Below, piece after piece: positions 49,301 to 61,240 of a stretch of DNA of 64,000 nucleotides. Source of the stretch: Holothuria scabra (Eukaryota > Echinodermata > Holothuroidea > Aspidochirotida > Holothuriidae); contig CM074188.1 in assembly GCA_037179385.1 (NCBI GenBank), positions 28,120,594-28,184,593 of the forward strand. Reading direction: 5' to 3'. The notes below the pieces were generated by a model. That model was not told the origin of the DNA, made no database searches, and was given only the letters and a program-made list of their open reading frames with translations. The stretch's first letter is position 1. Each line of letters starts with the position of its first letter. The position numbers were made by a program, and so were the translations under genes.

Positions 49301-50319
49301 CTGTGCCGTATTTGTTACAGATTTGAAATGTTTGTCAAGTTGTGCTGTTTGTTTGTCAAACAAACTTGAAACTGTCAATAGGAGGTGTGGTCGTAATTAG
49401 CTTATATGCAAGGTATGCGGTAAGTGCAATGCCCGTAACCTTCAATAATACTTCAATCACAGCGATAACCTTCTCATTGTCTTAGTATGAATATGACTGG
49501 AGAGATGATAATCTGTATTGTCATCTCGAGTACTTTGTAGAGACGTGTATATCCAGTTATAGCGTGACTCGCCACACATGGCCTACCGCGCGAAGTTTTA
49601 ACGGGTCACTCAGTTTTGCAGTAGAGCCGAGTCATTTTCTTCTTTCAATGTGGCTTAACTCATTGCATTACTTTATTTCTATGGTGAAAATTATGATCAA
49701 ATTCCTCGAGTAATTTTTACCTTTTGATAAAAAGTGACTCGAGTCACGACTTATTGCAACTCTGCTGGCATACCCGACTTGACACTAGTGGGTATCAATT
49801 TGGTATCCTGAATGAACAAGCGGTTTAAATAATCAATCAGTAACAGTTCTTGGTAAGACCACGAGGTGTTGCTACCGTTGGGTACCTGGTAGCTTGACAG
49901 AAACGGTTGCGCTGACGGTGTTAATAAATATCTGGCAACCAAACTGACAAAATGCGATTGACAAAAAGAAAAGGAAAGAAAAAAGGAGATGAACCTTTTG
50001 CAAAGTTAGGAGAGATGTCTCATAAAAACGATATTCTCCTTTCAGTCAGAGGTAACAACACCCTCCTTTTTTACCATGTCTGATACACATTCACGAGTTT
50101 TTACTTCTCTTCTACTGGATGGAGAATGAACAAACCTTAATTGAAGGCTAGGCTAGGCCAAATAATGTCCGAGTTCACCTAGCCTAACCTGATTGTCACA
50201 GAACGAGTTATAACGCAACGACATAAGCCTAAGCATGTGTCATCAATTACGCAACATTACATTGGATGAAAAAATGTAGTGGAAATAGCCTACTGTAAGT
50301 GAATGACTCACCTATGATG
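46317..50319. other. Intergenic stretch, no gene supported
   Basis: AT-rich and unique-looking. It contains a perfect-ended hairpin at 47682-47732 (listed separately) and only short reading frames. No splice-bounded coding segment with recognisable similarity was found. Confidence 0.45.
47682..47732. repeat. Isolated inverted repeat / hairpin
   Basis: TTATTGAGACGC...GCGTCTCAATAA forms a perfect 12-bp stem. It extends inward with GTAAGTAAG/CTTACTTA pairing, broken by one to three mismatches, around the loop TCCCCGC. It could be a short MITE remnant or a transcribed hairpin. Confidence 0.6.
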
Positions 50320-50620
50320 AGTGCATTGGCGTACGGGAGCATTTCAGTTTGGGGGGGGGGGGGCAGAGGATTCTCTGCCGAAAAATGTAATTCTGCCCGA
50401 AAGACTATCTAAACGGAGCGCCACCATCAGTTGGCGCGTACAGAAAATTTTGAAAAATCGCGACCCCTCAGACAGCCGGAAATGGCCTTTCCCAGGCTTA
50501 TATAAGCAGAATCAAAGCCGTCGATATTTTGACATTTCGTTTGCAATAAAATTTTCACCAAAAATGAGCAAATCTGCAAAAAGGTCAGAAAACTCCCAAA
50601 TGAAATGTACCACTAACCAT
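50320..50620 (+). repeat. Dispersed repeat fragment with GGAGCGCCACCAT, copy A
   Basis: It starts near ATTGGCGTACGGGAG with a poly-G tract, then CTAAACGGAGCGCCACCAT, then GACAGCCGGAAATGGCCTTT and TTTCGTTTGCAATAAAAT. The same word order recurs at 57465-57720, so this is a family of decayed transposons, not a gene. A 134-residue frame over it is an artefact. Confidence 0.65.
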
Positions 50621-53320
50621 TGGATGACTACAATAAGCTATAATCATTGGAAAATGAGTTTGCTTGCGCGTTCTACAAACTATTTTACGTCATGCAGCAT
50701 GAGATTTTCATCAATATACTTTTGAAAACTGAAAAACTTCAGAAACCCGCGAAAATCCCAAGGCTTCATAATATAACGATATACCGCACCTGGGAATGTA
50801 TAAAACATTACCTGGTCTTGTATCTTTCCGTGGAAAACTGTAGAACGGAATTAAAAACATGAGTACCGTATGTCTGTGACTCTGTTGCGACTCTTGCCCG
50901 AATTCTGTATACATCCTCTCTCCCCTTGAAATCTGGCAATTAAAAATATCGCAGAACTTTTTGCTCGAATATTGTGTCATTTCGGGCAGAGGTTTACACA
51001 AGAATATGAAGTGAGGCTGATTTGCGGACCGGGCGAGGTTGCCAGATTCTTGTAATGATTTGTAGCCAAAAACTAGGTCACAGGCATAAAGCATGGTCGC
51101 AGGGGACCGTGACAAGAATCAGCCAAACAATGGCAGAACATAGGCTAAGGCAATTTCGGCTGCTCTGTTCGGTGGTGGGTTAACTATAGTCTCAACTTTG
51201 AATTGGTTCAAGGCTCCCAAGTTTCTTTTACTTCTTCTCTGATTTTTTTTTTTTTGGGGGGGGGGGGGGGGAAGTCCCCTCGCTAAGAAATTTAGGGGGG
51301 ACGTGTCCCCCCCCCCGCTTCCGCCGCCAGTGAAGAAGGGTCCTTCCTAGTGTCATATAACTATAAAAACGTCACCCAGTGGGCTACGCCCACAATCTCA
51401 AAAGATCAAGGTACTTCATGCAGGGTTCGACACTGATGTTATTTGTTGTTTGCCTTGATCTTGCTGTGTTGTACGTGCCTATTAATGCTGAACTGGCACG
51501 AAGACACACCTGGTTTGTCAATACGTTAATCGATGATTGCATTATACTACAAAAGTAAGAGTACGTGATTAAAATCGGGCTGTCGGCCAAGTATATGTGT
51601 ATAGCGATATGTACAAGTCATGTAGCTTAGACTTCAAAGCAGCTGTAGATCACCCCTTTCCGGGGAGTGAAATTAGGTGTGAGTATACGCTAAGTGACGG
51701 ATTTTGTAGTCTGGATTATTCAACCCTGTTGCAGAAAATAAAACCAGACTGTAACTCGTGGCCTTTTAAGAATTAAATTGTTTAAGAAATGGTGTATGTG
51801 GGACATGGCTGCTTGGCACCATCCTCCGATCAAGTTGAACAGTTGGCGCAGCGGTTGTAGGGGGGGGGGGTGGTCTGGTTAATTAATTGGAAGCCTAGGG
51901 GGCAACAATTTACAAAAGCCGAAGCCGTGGATCGTGGCTAGGACCGGATTCATCTATAAGCAGCAACAACAACAACAACAAAAATTAACGTGTCATTCAA
52001 AGCCCTGAACCTGAAGTCAGCTGTGTACGCAATGTTATTTTCTAATTGTTACTTTTTTTAATTTGCCTGAATTATTGAGGAGCAAAACGATTTGTTTTCC
52101 TCCAATATTTTTGTTGGTAGGGCAGTTGCCCTCTGCCCGCAGGATCGACGCCCGCGACACCTGAGCGGTTGACGGAAGTATTTGGTGAAGATTCATTATG
52201 ATTCATATCTGTTTAATGAAATAGGGCAATGGGACGAGCACATTCCCCCGAAACGTGGGGTCTAGATCAAGAGCGAGCGAGGATCCATCTTTAAAGATGT
52301 GTGTGCGTGTGTGTGGGTGTGTTTGAATGATGGAGGGGAGATGAGGACTTCTCACCATTTGTGAGTTTTCATTCTTAGGAAGGGTTCTATGGAGGTGTCC
52401 CCATTCGTAAAACCGAATTGTATAAGTGTCAAATGGTGCCATATTTGGTCTGAACACAAATTAGCTTTTAAAATGCTTAGATAGTGTTTCGCAAGTTCAG
52501 CCAACCCTCCTTTCTCGAAAAGACTTGATTCACGCAAGTACGATTACAAGCACAAAATACGCTGTGAATTGGATGAGACTGATAGGCCCTTAATTAAAAA
52601 CCCAATTTAGAGCGTCTGCCGCAGCAGGGACTGTGAAGACAATTTCGCAAAGGCTCACATGGCATCTATGTACAAAAGAAAGATGGGGAAGCTCTGTAGA
52701 TATTCGCCGGCAAAAAAGTACCAGGTTAGTGTATTTGGTGGGTGTTGTAACTTGTGAGAAAAGGAAAGGCGAGCTCAAAATAACCCTCTCGAATATTCTC
52801 CTAAATTATATATTGTTAAGTTTTATGTTGCTTGTTTAGAGACGAATCCGGACAGCAAATGATGGTTTGGTTTCAGTCGGCCATAACTGGGGTCTGTCAC
52901 CTTTTAATTTTACGATTTCCTTGATTACTGTACCTGTGTCATGCGGATTGTTGTACACTATATTGTATCTTGATTTCTTCAATTCCACTGAATATGAGGG
53001 CTTGAAATTCATGTGGACAATAAATGAAGACGATTGAAGGCTGATGGGCCCCACTAATGGCTGTCTACATGTCATTAAAAACAAGCACTGATCGGATTCG
53101 AATATTACTGATATAAAGAAGGGAGACGGGGTTGGCTGATACCGGAAAGTTTCCCCCACATATTCGGGCCTTTTACCATCTGCATATTGACAAAGACTAT
53201 TATGAATGCAGGTTCACGTAAGTAGCCTAAAGGTTTCAGTCTGACACACCCTTTTCTAAAGTTATTTATTAGAAAGTTCAACAGAAAGTATTCATCTCAT
53301 GATTTACCCCGCTTGTGTCT
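50621..53320. other. Intergenic stretch with G-runs, (CAA)n and (TG)n
   Basis: It includes a T-run followed by a long G-run near 51242-51272 and a C-run near 51308-51318, (CAA)n at 51963-51983 and a TG-rich tract at 52296-52325. The 134-residue minus frame at 50711-51115 has no recognisable motif. No gene was supported. Confidence 0.45.
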
Positions 53321-53322
53321 AT

Positions 53323-54271
53323 ACCCTGTACACACTGGCAACATTTTCGGACACAAGTTGCCTTGTCAACATGCTGCGACACATGTGTCCTGAAACGTCA
53401 TTAGGCATAAGCTACCTGTATGCAGTCTGGCCACTGTTTGTTTACACAATTCCATCACGCTTCAGTGCCCGCACAACCAGCCTACATGTGTCCAAAGAGA
53501 CAAGCTTATTGTCCTGGTCTGCTGAGGCAGCTCTGGTTGCAAACTTGGCTTGCACTGAATAAACAGTCTCTGCCTTTATGAATGAGGTTTACAGTGAGAC
53601 TCTTTGTTCACATAGACCTGGACATGACAGCTACTAATTACAGAAGGCTGATAATTAGGAAGTTGGGTTGATCTTGCTGTAACATCACTTCTTCAACAAA
53701 AAGTGGGGTGTCGGGTATAAATTGTATAGAGCAGGGTTGTCCAACCTTTCGCAGCGGTGGGCCACATGTAATGGCTATGATGGACAAGGGGCCGCATTCT
53801 ATACTCGTTTTTTTCAATTTTTTCCCGACGCTCAAGGTAACATAATGCAATTATTGCGCGTAGGGAACACTGATTCATTTTCGTTTTTGCTTGAACAAAT
53901 AAATAAATTTTAGCAAAAATTGATGGTGTTGGGCAGAATATTCTGACATTTTTTTTTCATATTCCTCCTGAATCATTCTCAACCCGTCCCCGTGGACAAC
54001 ACTCCAAAGGAGCTACATGTAGCAGACATTTGAAATGAATTATTTCATTCAAAAGTAAGCATGCCATAGCAGACGGCGAAGCCTAAAGTTGTCATCAATT
54101 AATCTGCTTATTGAATAATTTTGCAACACAGATTATTTCTGACGGGCCGGAGGCAACCTTTTCGCGGGCCGGACCGTGGCCCGCGGGCCGTAGGTTGGAC
54201 AAGCCTGGTATAGAGTCAACCTTATACCTCATGTGTCCAAGCAACTCCGATCCGTGGCCAGTGTACACAGG
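53323..54271. mobile_element. Possible DNA element with CCCTGTRYACACTGG ends, split by a hAT MITE
   Basis: ACCCTGTACACACTGGC near 53326 and GGCCAGTGTACACAGGG near 54257 are inverted with two mismatches, and the word GGACACA lies inside both ends. The span contains the complete hAT MITE 53732-54207, so one element would be nested in the other. No target-site duplication of the outer element was found, so its limits are tentative. An 87-residue frame at 53299-53562 covers its left part. Confidence 0.4.
53732..54207. mobile_element. Non-autonomous hAT-type MITE, copy 2
   Basis: 476 bp, closely similar throughout to the element at 10873-11353. Ends CAGGGTTGTCCAACCT and AGGTTGGACAAGCCTG (one mismatch), flanked by a perfect 8-bp target-site duplication GTATAGAG at 53724-53731 and 54208-54215. 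No transposase frame. Confidence 0.93.
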
Positions 54272-55860
54272 GTTTCACTCGTTGGGTAGGGTTATACTCC
54301 TTTAGTAGCTTACTTCGATGTTAAATCGGTTGTATAAGGGCCAGAGAAACGTTTATGTTCGTTCAAAAGTTAAAATCCATTTGTCACGACGCATGAACAC
54401 GTCAGAACACGCAGGAGTGGCTTTATCTTGACATGAATTTACCCATAGTCCAAACAGGTACTGTATTTACTGCTGTCTGTTGTTGTCACGGCATGTAATT
54501 CAATTTTGTTTACTTTCAACTTGTTCGACCAAAGTTGCAATACGTATTTTTGCAAGACCTAGGTCATTATCTTATAAGAACAAGTCATACATCGCACACT
54601 CAAACGGTAACCAAAACTTTCATACTTCCTACCGTAATGGTCTTCACAGTTACAAATCAATAATTTAATACACTCGACGAAATGAACAAACACCATTTTT
54701 CTTAATCCGATAATTGCGTTTACAGTCCGAATACAGTCATTATGAGCTGAGATTGGGAGGGGAGGGGAGGGGTAAGAAAGTAAAGAGGAGGGGTGGAGGG
54801 GATAGGAAAAGTACTTGGTCTTGCTTTGAAATCTTTATCAAAAGAGATTAGGCTACTACACATATGGTTAGTGCCTCAATGCAAAGGTTTGGTTTGGAAG
54901 GAGCAATGCATTATCAGTGAAAGATCGTACATGTAATGAGACTTGAAACTCGCTTAAGTAATAGAGTAACGAACTTTGTCCGTACGATTTTTTGTTGCGT
55001 GGGAGAACCGACTTTGTCGTATCGACAACCTATCCTCTTTTCACCACATTATAATTGAGAGCGATATGTCTCGTTTGTTTACGCTGCCTTTCCACAAATC
55101 AGTGTAAGAATGCGGTGAGCAAATGTTATCTGGCTAAAAGTCCTTAGTATTCCAATGCAATATATACTGGTCTTACTTCAGATACATATGACACCTGTAC
55201 AGTTTTCATTTTGTAGCAAACCCTTTTTTTGGTTTCTTTGCATTTAAAACTCATTTTTGCAGGAATGCATGTGACGCTTTCTTCTGCCCAACTTAAAGGC
55301 CCAATTCTCTCAGCCAAACAGTGCCAGTTCTCCTAACCTTCTTACTTAAGCCCCTCCCACAATTGTCAGAACTTTCAATCGTCATGCAAACATAATCTCA
55401 GTTCATTGTTTCAGGGTGATTATAGGAAAGCTCAATGTATATAATCAAATCACAGTATACGGTAGTTCAAGTGATGAAATATAAGCTTTGTTACTCTGCA
55501 TTGTTTGAATTAGCTGTCAATTAGAGCTAATTGAAAATTTCGATTCACCCCTACAAGAATTGTAGTTTGGGGGTGAGAGAATTGGCCCTTTAAAAGTTTG
55601 TTGAGCAAAGGCGAGAACCCTAATAGAAGTCAACTGAAAAGTGTTCTTGATGTATGCAGTCAGATGTTTCATAGTCGCTTTTTAGCCATTTGTTGGGTAA
55701 ATCTATCACATTTGTTAAATTCCGATTGCTCCCGTGTCGCAAAATATGACTGCAGAGTCGAAAGGCCGACTGAGGGCAGGTACTGGGAGAGAGCGCAATG
55801 GTATTAAAGTACAGGGCTGGGCCAGTGTCCTATTCGCGTAGATTGAAGCGGCATACGTGT
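54272..55860. other. Intergenic stretch, no gene supported
   Basis: AT-rich with one canonical G-quadruplex-type motif, GGGAGGGGAGGGGAGGGG at 54755-54772. Only short frames without similarity. Confidence 0.45.
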
Positions 55861-58745
55861 GCATACAGTGGCGTAGATAGGATATTTTCCCGGAAGGGGC
55901 GAGGGCAAAGCTCGCAAATTTCCCAAAAGTTTTTCAGTTTCAGTTTCAGTATATTTTCAAGGTCAAGTTGCATGTATTACATACAAAGTACGTAAATTCA
56001 TGATAATATCAAGATTATCATGACGTCATGTAATGTTACCTACATGGCCTACAAGATCCTGAAGCTGCCTACTATATTTAATATACCTAGGATTAAGACA
56101 ATGTCATCATGGGCCCGTTGTCACCCCATCCCCAGTGATTAATTAGATTAATTTTACGAACAGATTAAATAGATTAATTTCCCGAACCAGTCCTTTAAAA
56201 ATAAGGTAAACATCATATGTTTTTCCAGGTTTGCAGGGTATTATGCCTTAACAACGGTAAGCTATTGCTTTTAGCTCCATCCATGGTTAAACACAGACTG
56301 AGTAAGATCAGTCTTTAACCTGCCCGGTACTAGCTCGTAGGATGAGAGGCCATCAAATGCTAAAACTTAACCCAGGGTGCTGTCAACCAATAGGTTTAAA
56401 ACTGGATTGTTAAACCTCGCCTAACCTAACCTAACCCAGGGCGTTGTCAATTTTAGTGACGGGTCCCGCGTCCCGCCAGGGGAAATTTTTGCTAAAAACA
56501 ACCCTAGATTGCAGGAAATGACACTCCCCGTGCGTCATAACTGCATGCTTAGAATGTCATATTTTTCTTGTCACGAGAACGTTTAAGCAGACAATTTGTT
56601 CACAATATATATACAAAGGTAAAATTGGAAACTCTAAGGCCTTCTGGTATGTATCGCTGACAGCCTTAAATCGAATATAAGTATGGTTGTACGGAACGAA
56701 AACAAACGGAAATTGTGATAATTAAATGACGGAATATTTCGTTCACGAGGCTATGATTACAGTATGTTACTATTTATGAGCAATTATCCAATAGTGCATC
56801 AAGTTGATGAACATAACATTAGCTCAACAATACGAACTAGCTCGATGATGGTGTCCTATGCTCCGACAGTGGCGTAGCTAGGATTTTTTCCAGAGGGGGC
56901 AAAGGTATGAAATTTCCCCCAAACTTTTCCCGGTCAGTGTGTACGTATTTCATATAAAATATGCAAATTTACAAGTATAACAACATTATCATGTCATTAT
57001 GTAATATAACCTGCATTTTAATCTTAAAGTATAACATAGAGCAATTGGAAATAACAACCCTTAGTATATTATTTTGGTCAACATTATCTGGTTTATTTGT
57101 ATGTACTAACGCAGTGGCGTTACGCAGGATTTCCCTGAAGGGGGGAGGGGGCATGCAGTATGGTCTAAGGGGGGGGGGGTGTCCGGAAATTTTTTGACGT
57201 TTTCAAGGAGCCTAGATGCAAAATGGTGCAAGATTTTAGACTTTGACAGGAACAGTGTTAATAGTTGAATCGTGGTGGTTCATGAGGATAAAACTGAAAA
57301 TTAATGTGTTTACCTGCATTCTTATGCCTTTATGCTACCTTACGAAGTAAAACTTGTCATTAAATTTGCACACTTTTAGGAGTCAAAATAAAAGAGCATT
57401 GATCGGTATAGGATTTGTGGTTTTTCTTGGCCACAAAACGTTATTTTGTCATAAAGATTATCTAAGCGGAGCGCCACCATTGGTTGGCGCGGAGCGTAGA
57501 GAAAATTTGGAAAAATCAGACCCCTTAGATGGCCGGAAATAGCATTTTCCAGACTGATACGAAGAATCTAACCAGTCGCTTTCTTCTTTTGTCGTTTGCA
57601 ATAAAATGCTCACTTCAAACTGCAAAATGATCAGAGAGTTATGAGCTAATTTGACCCCAAAATGTAATTTTGCCCAAAAGACTGAGCGAAGCGCCATCAT
57701 TTCGAAAAATCAGACCACTCAGTCAAAATACCGTATTCATGCTTGTAAAGAGAATCTAAACATGTAGTCTTTTTTATCGATGCCACCAGTGGGATACAGA
57801 GTCTACCTTTTTAAGTAAAATTTGGAATTTGACAGGGTTTATTTGCCTAGGTCTATTTGTAGGAGTTAAAAAAAATTGGCATCACTGAAGGACCTTGCAG
57901 AGACAATCCTTCCCCTTTTAAAATTTTTAAAAACTTTCGTGTCCTTATAAGCAATCTGGTGCCACATATGCTATCTTTTGAAGTAAAATCTGTGTTACTA
58001 AAGTTAGACTACGGAGTAATTTTAAGAACAAAGAAAAAAATGGCATGATCTGTGAGGGGGCATGGCCCAATGGTCCTCAGCTTCGCATGCCTCTAAGGAG
58101 GCCTAATAGTGGCTCGATTACACAGGATATCCTGTTAGAACAGCAGTCTGTTAAGTGTAGAAGGCTACAAGGTCACGGTACTCATTGACCCGTTTATTGT
58201 TACACCCCAAGTGAGCAGAAAGCTATTTTCCCGAACTAGCCTGTAAGCCTCCAAAGATTAGGCTAAGTAACAAAATGTAAGTAGGCCTATGCATGCCAAT
58301 GGATCCCGTTCATTCTAATTTCTAGACTAACTTTAAGTTTATCGTTGGCCATGGATTGTTTCAGCCCCATCTATCGTTATGCACACAGAGTAAAATCGGT
58401 ACAGCTACTACTAGCTTGTAGAACAATATAATAACCTCGGGGGTCTACGGTAGTGACTTGTCAGTTTTCACATCCTTTTACTGAATTCCCAAAGTGTACA
58501 ACGCAGACGCTGTGTACAAGGGGATAAGTTCGGGTTTAGAGCCTTTCAGTGATAGTTGCACTGTATCAGCTGCTGTTGTTAAATACCTGAAAAACTATGT
58601 ATGAGAAATGTCTCACAATTTCTTATTCTAACAAAAATTTGAGAAATTTTTGTAAGAAAAAGAAAATTCATCAATTTCCCCCGAAAAATTTTCGGGGGGG
58701 GGGGGGACTTGACCCCCTGCTCCCCAGTAGCTTCGCTACTGTGCT
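55861..58745. mobile_element. Cluster of decayed CAGTGGCGTAGC-type elements
   Basis: CAGTGGCGTAGATAGGAT (55866), CAGTGGCGTAGCTAGGAT (56867) and CAGTGGCGTTACGCAGGAT (57112) each run into TTTCC...G-rich text. The sequence CAGTAGCTTCGCTACTG at 58725-58741 is a 7-bp stem with loop TTC and, in reverse complement, resembles the same start. These look like ends of terminal-inverted-repeat elements. A copy of the GGAGCGCCACCAT repeat is at 57465-57720. No intact frame was found. Confidence 0.55.
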
Positions 58746-59390
58746 CCGTTCTTATAGCCGCTCAGTGTTGTGCAGTATGCGCTGAACTGAACAAAATACC
58801 CTGCATGTGTACCAGAGAACCCTCACGCTGCTGCAGAGAGGGCATTTCTGCGGACCGCGAGTCAAGAGCGCTTCATGCTGCATTGAGAACAGATGAGATT
58901 TGGGGAAATACGTTGCATGAAAATTCGAGTTATGCATGAGAAATATTTCAAGATTACTTTCATTGAGAAAAGTTTAAAGCAATAGGAAAAGGAAGTATTA
59001 TTCCGTCAACTTGAAATTTCCCCCCAATCCACAAATGTTCCCGAGGGGGCAACTTGCCCCTTCCTCCCCCCATTGGTCTGCTATTGTCTTTTCGGTGAAA
59101 ATTTGGACTTGCTCAAGTGGCTAATATTGGCAGAACTTGTGAGAAACTAGAGATATATTCGGAGTAATGCAAGCTAAGGTCAAATTCAACAAACAAGTTG
59201 GAGAACTGTGATATAATCATCATTTCATGTTTTTATTTTGTCTGAATTACGGGGACTTAGATTCTGCGGGGCAGGGGAAAATTGCCCTCCAATGAAAATA
59301 TTGGGGGGGGGGGACATATAGCTTTACCCCGAAAAATTCCGGCAGAGTAAAAAATAATAGGCAGAATAAAAAGATATTCCTTACTCAAAA
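58746..59390. other. Decayed repeat-rich stretch
   Basis: It contains G-rich tracts (for example near 59304-59314) and phrases such as GAAATTTCCCCCCAATCC typical of the flanking repeats. Short frames at 58709-58939 have no recognised similarity. Confidence 0.4.
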
Positions 59391-59775
59391 TCCATTTATG
59401 GGTCATGTATGGAAACTTATATCTGGCACATGTCTGCTCCAGATACGGAATTTGTATCTGGCTTTAACAAAAATTGGGCAGATTAAAGTTGATATGACTT
59501 AAAGGAATATATGGCCTATATAAAATTTGTTATGGTTCGAATTTTATATAGGACAGATATGGCCCATACTGGGCAAATTCATAAATGGGCAATAAATAGA
59601 AATTTATATTTGGGCTATATCTGGTGTAGATATGAAATTTTAATCTGGCTTTAACCAAAATTGGGTAGATATTACTTGATATAACAAAAAGGAATATATG
59701 GCCCATATAAAATTTGATATGCCTCAAATTTTATATGGGACAGATATGGTGCATATATATCCCCTATGGGGGTTT
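59391..59775 (+). repeat. Two direct ~187-bp repeats, each with a 38-nt hairpin
   Basis: ATCTGGCTTTAAC-AAAATTGGG occurs at 59456 and 59643, and the following text matches for well over 100 bp. Each copy contains a hairpin (59515-59552 and 59702-59739) with ~15-bp arms CCYATATAAAATTTG and its complement. The arms differ between copies by paired substitutions. Confidence 0.8.
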
Positions 59776-60339
59776 ATAACCAGGCCATAATTGCGTCATA
59801 TTGGTATGCACTACAATTTTTTAATGTGTTACCTTTGTGTAAAGCGTATCAGAAGCCTTGTTTAGCCAGTATAATGTTAAGGACTATCTGAACGTCTCTA
59901 CAAAGTTTAATGTCTATTGTATTGCATTGACGTTTGTATTTGAAGTTGTTGCATAACTTAATTGTTGGGAACAAAACGGCTGTGAAATTCCTGCTTTTAA
60001 ATATTTACACTGCATTGTTGGTTAAAATTACCGTATGGGGCAATATTCCAAAATATATTTTGTCGAAGTTTTTATGATTTTTTACATTTAACTTCCTCAA
60101 TGATAAAAAACAAAACAAAATGAGGGCTCCAAATTCCTGACCACATGTACATTGGAAAGCCATTTGCAAATGTTAGTATAATATGGCTGAATACGGTTTG
60201 AATATTATGATTTTGGTTTGCTGATACAATTCAGCTTCCGAAGAAAGCCTTTTCTTGGACAGGTATACAAATTAAACCAAAAAGTATTGATATGGCCATA
60301 TAAAAGTTAATGAGTATATCTAGCATGGTATTAAATCAG

Positions 60340-61240
60340 TCATACCTGGCTTGTTATAGGCACATAAAACTTTATTTACATAACTGGACAAATATTTCAT
60401 CAAGTTATATCTGGCTTGTTATGGGCACATACAACTTTATTTACATATCTGGACAAATATTTCATCAAATTATATATGGCTTGTTATGGACATATGAAAC
60501 TTTATTTACGTATCTGGACTGGCATTTCATCAAGTTTTATCTGGCTTGGTATGGCCGATATAAAACTTTATTTATATATCTGGACTGACATTTAATGAAG
60601 GTACGTCTGGCTTGATATGGTCATATAAACTTTATTCACATATCTGGACAAATATTTCATTAACTAACATCTAGCTTGTTATGGACTTATAAAACTTCAT
60701 TTACATATCTGGCAAAATATTTCATCAAGTTATATTTGGCTAAATATTGCCATATAAACTTTATTTACAAATCTGAACTGGCATTTCATCAAGTTATATT
60801 TGGCTTAATATTGCCATATAAAACTTTATTTACGTATCTGGACTGGCATTTCATGAAGGTACATGTGGCTTGATATGGTCATATAAACTTTATTCACATA
60901 TCTGGACAAACATTTCATTAAGTAACATCTAGCTTGTTATGGACTTATAAAACTTCATTTACATATCTGGCAAAATATTTCATCAAGTAATATCTGGCTT
61001 GTTATGGGCACATAAAACTTTATTTTCATATCTGGACTAACAGTTCATCAAGTTATATCTCGCTTGATATGGACATATAAAACTTCAATTACATATCTGG
61101 ACTGGCTGGCTTAATATGTCCATATAAAAATTTATTTGCATACCTTGACTGGCATTTCTTGGCCTCATAAAACTTAATATAATGTATCAAGAAACCTATA
61201 CAGGATTTTTTCATTTTGCTCCATATGGCCATATAAAATG
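60340..61240 (+). repeat. 65-bp minisatellite, about 13 copies
   Basis: Units carry CTGGCTTGTTATGG, CATATAAAACTTTATTTACA, TATCTGGAC and ATTTCATCAAGTTATAT. The CTGGCTTG word occurs at 60347, 60412, 60477, 60542, 60608 and so on. A two-unit block at 60608-60736 is repeated almost unchanged at 60866-60995, so a four-unit (about 258-bp) higher-order repeat is present. The 92-residue frame at 60310-60588 is an artefact of this repeat. Confidence 0.9.

Noticed and set aside
53299..53562. 87-residue frame
   Set aside because: It lies in the left end of a probable DNA element; no conserved protein features.
56415..56440. Telomere-like CCTAACCTAACCTAACCC
   Set aside because: Only about three CCTAA units, not the TTAGGG hexamer expected for deuterostomes; probably chance or local slippage.
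60310..60873. 92- and 65-residue frames across the 65-bp minisatellite
   Set aside because: Low-complexity readings through a tandem repeat with a period not divisible by three.
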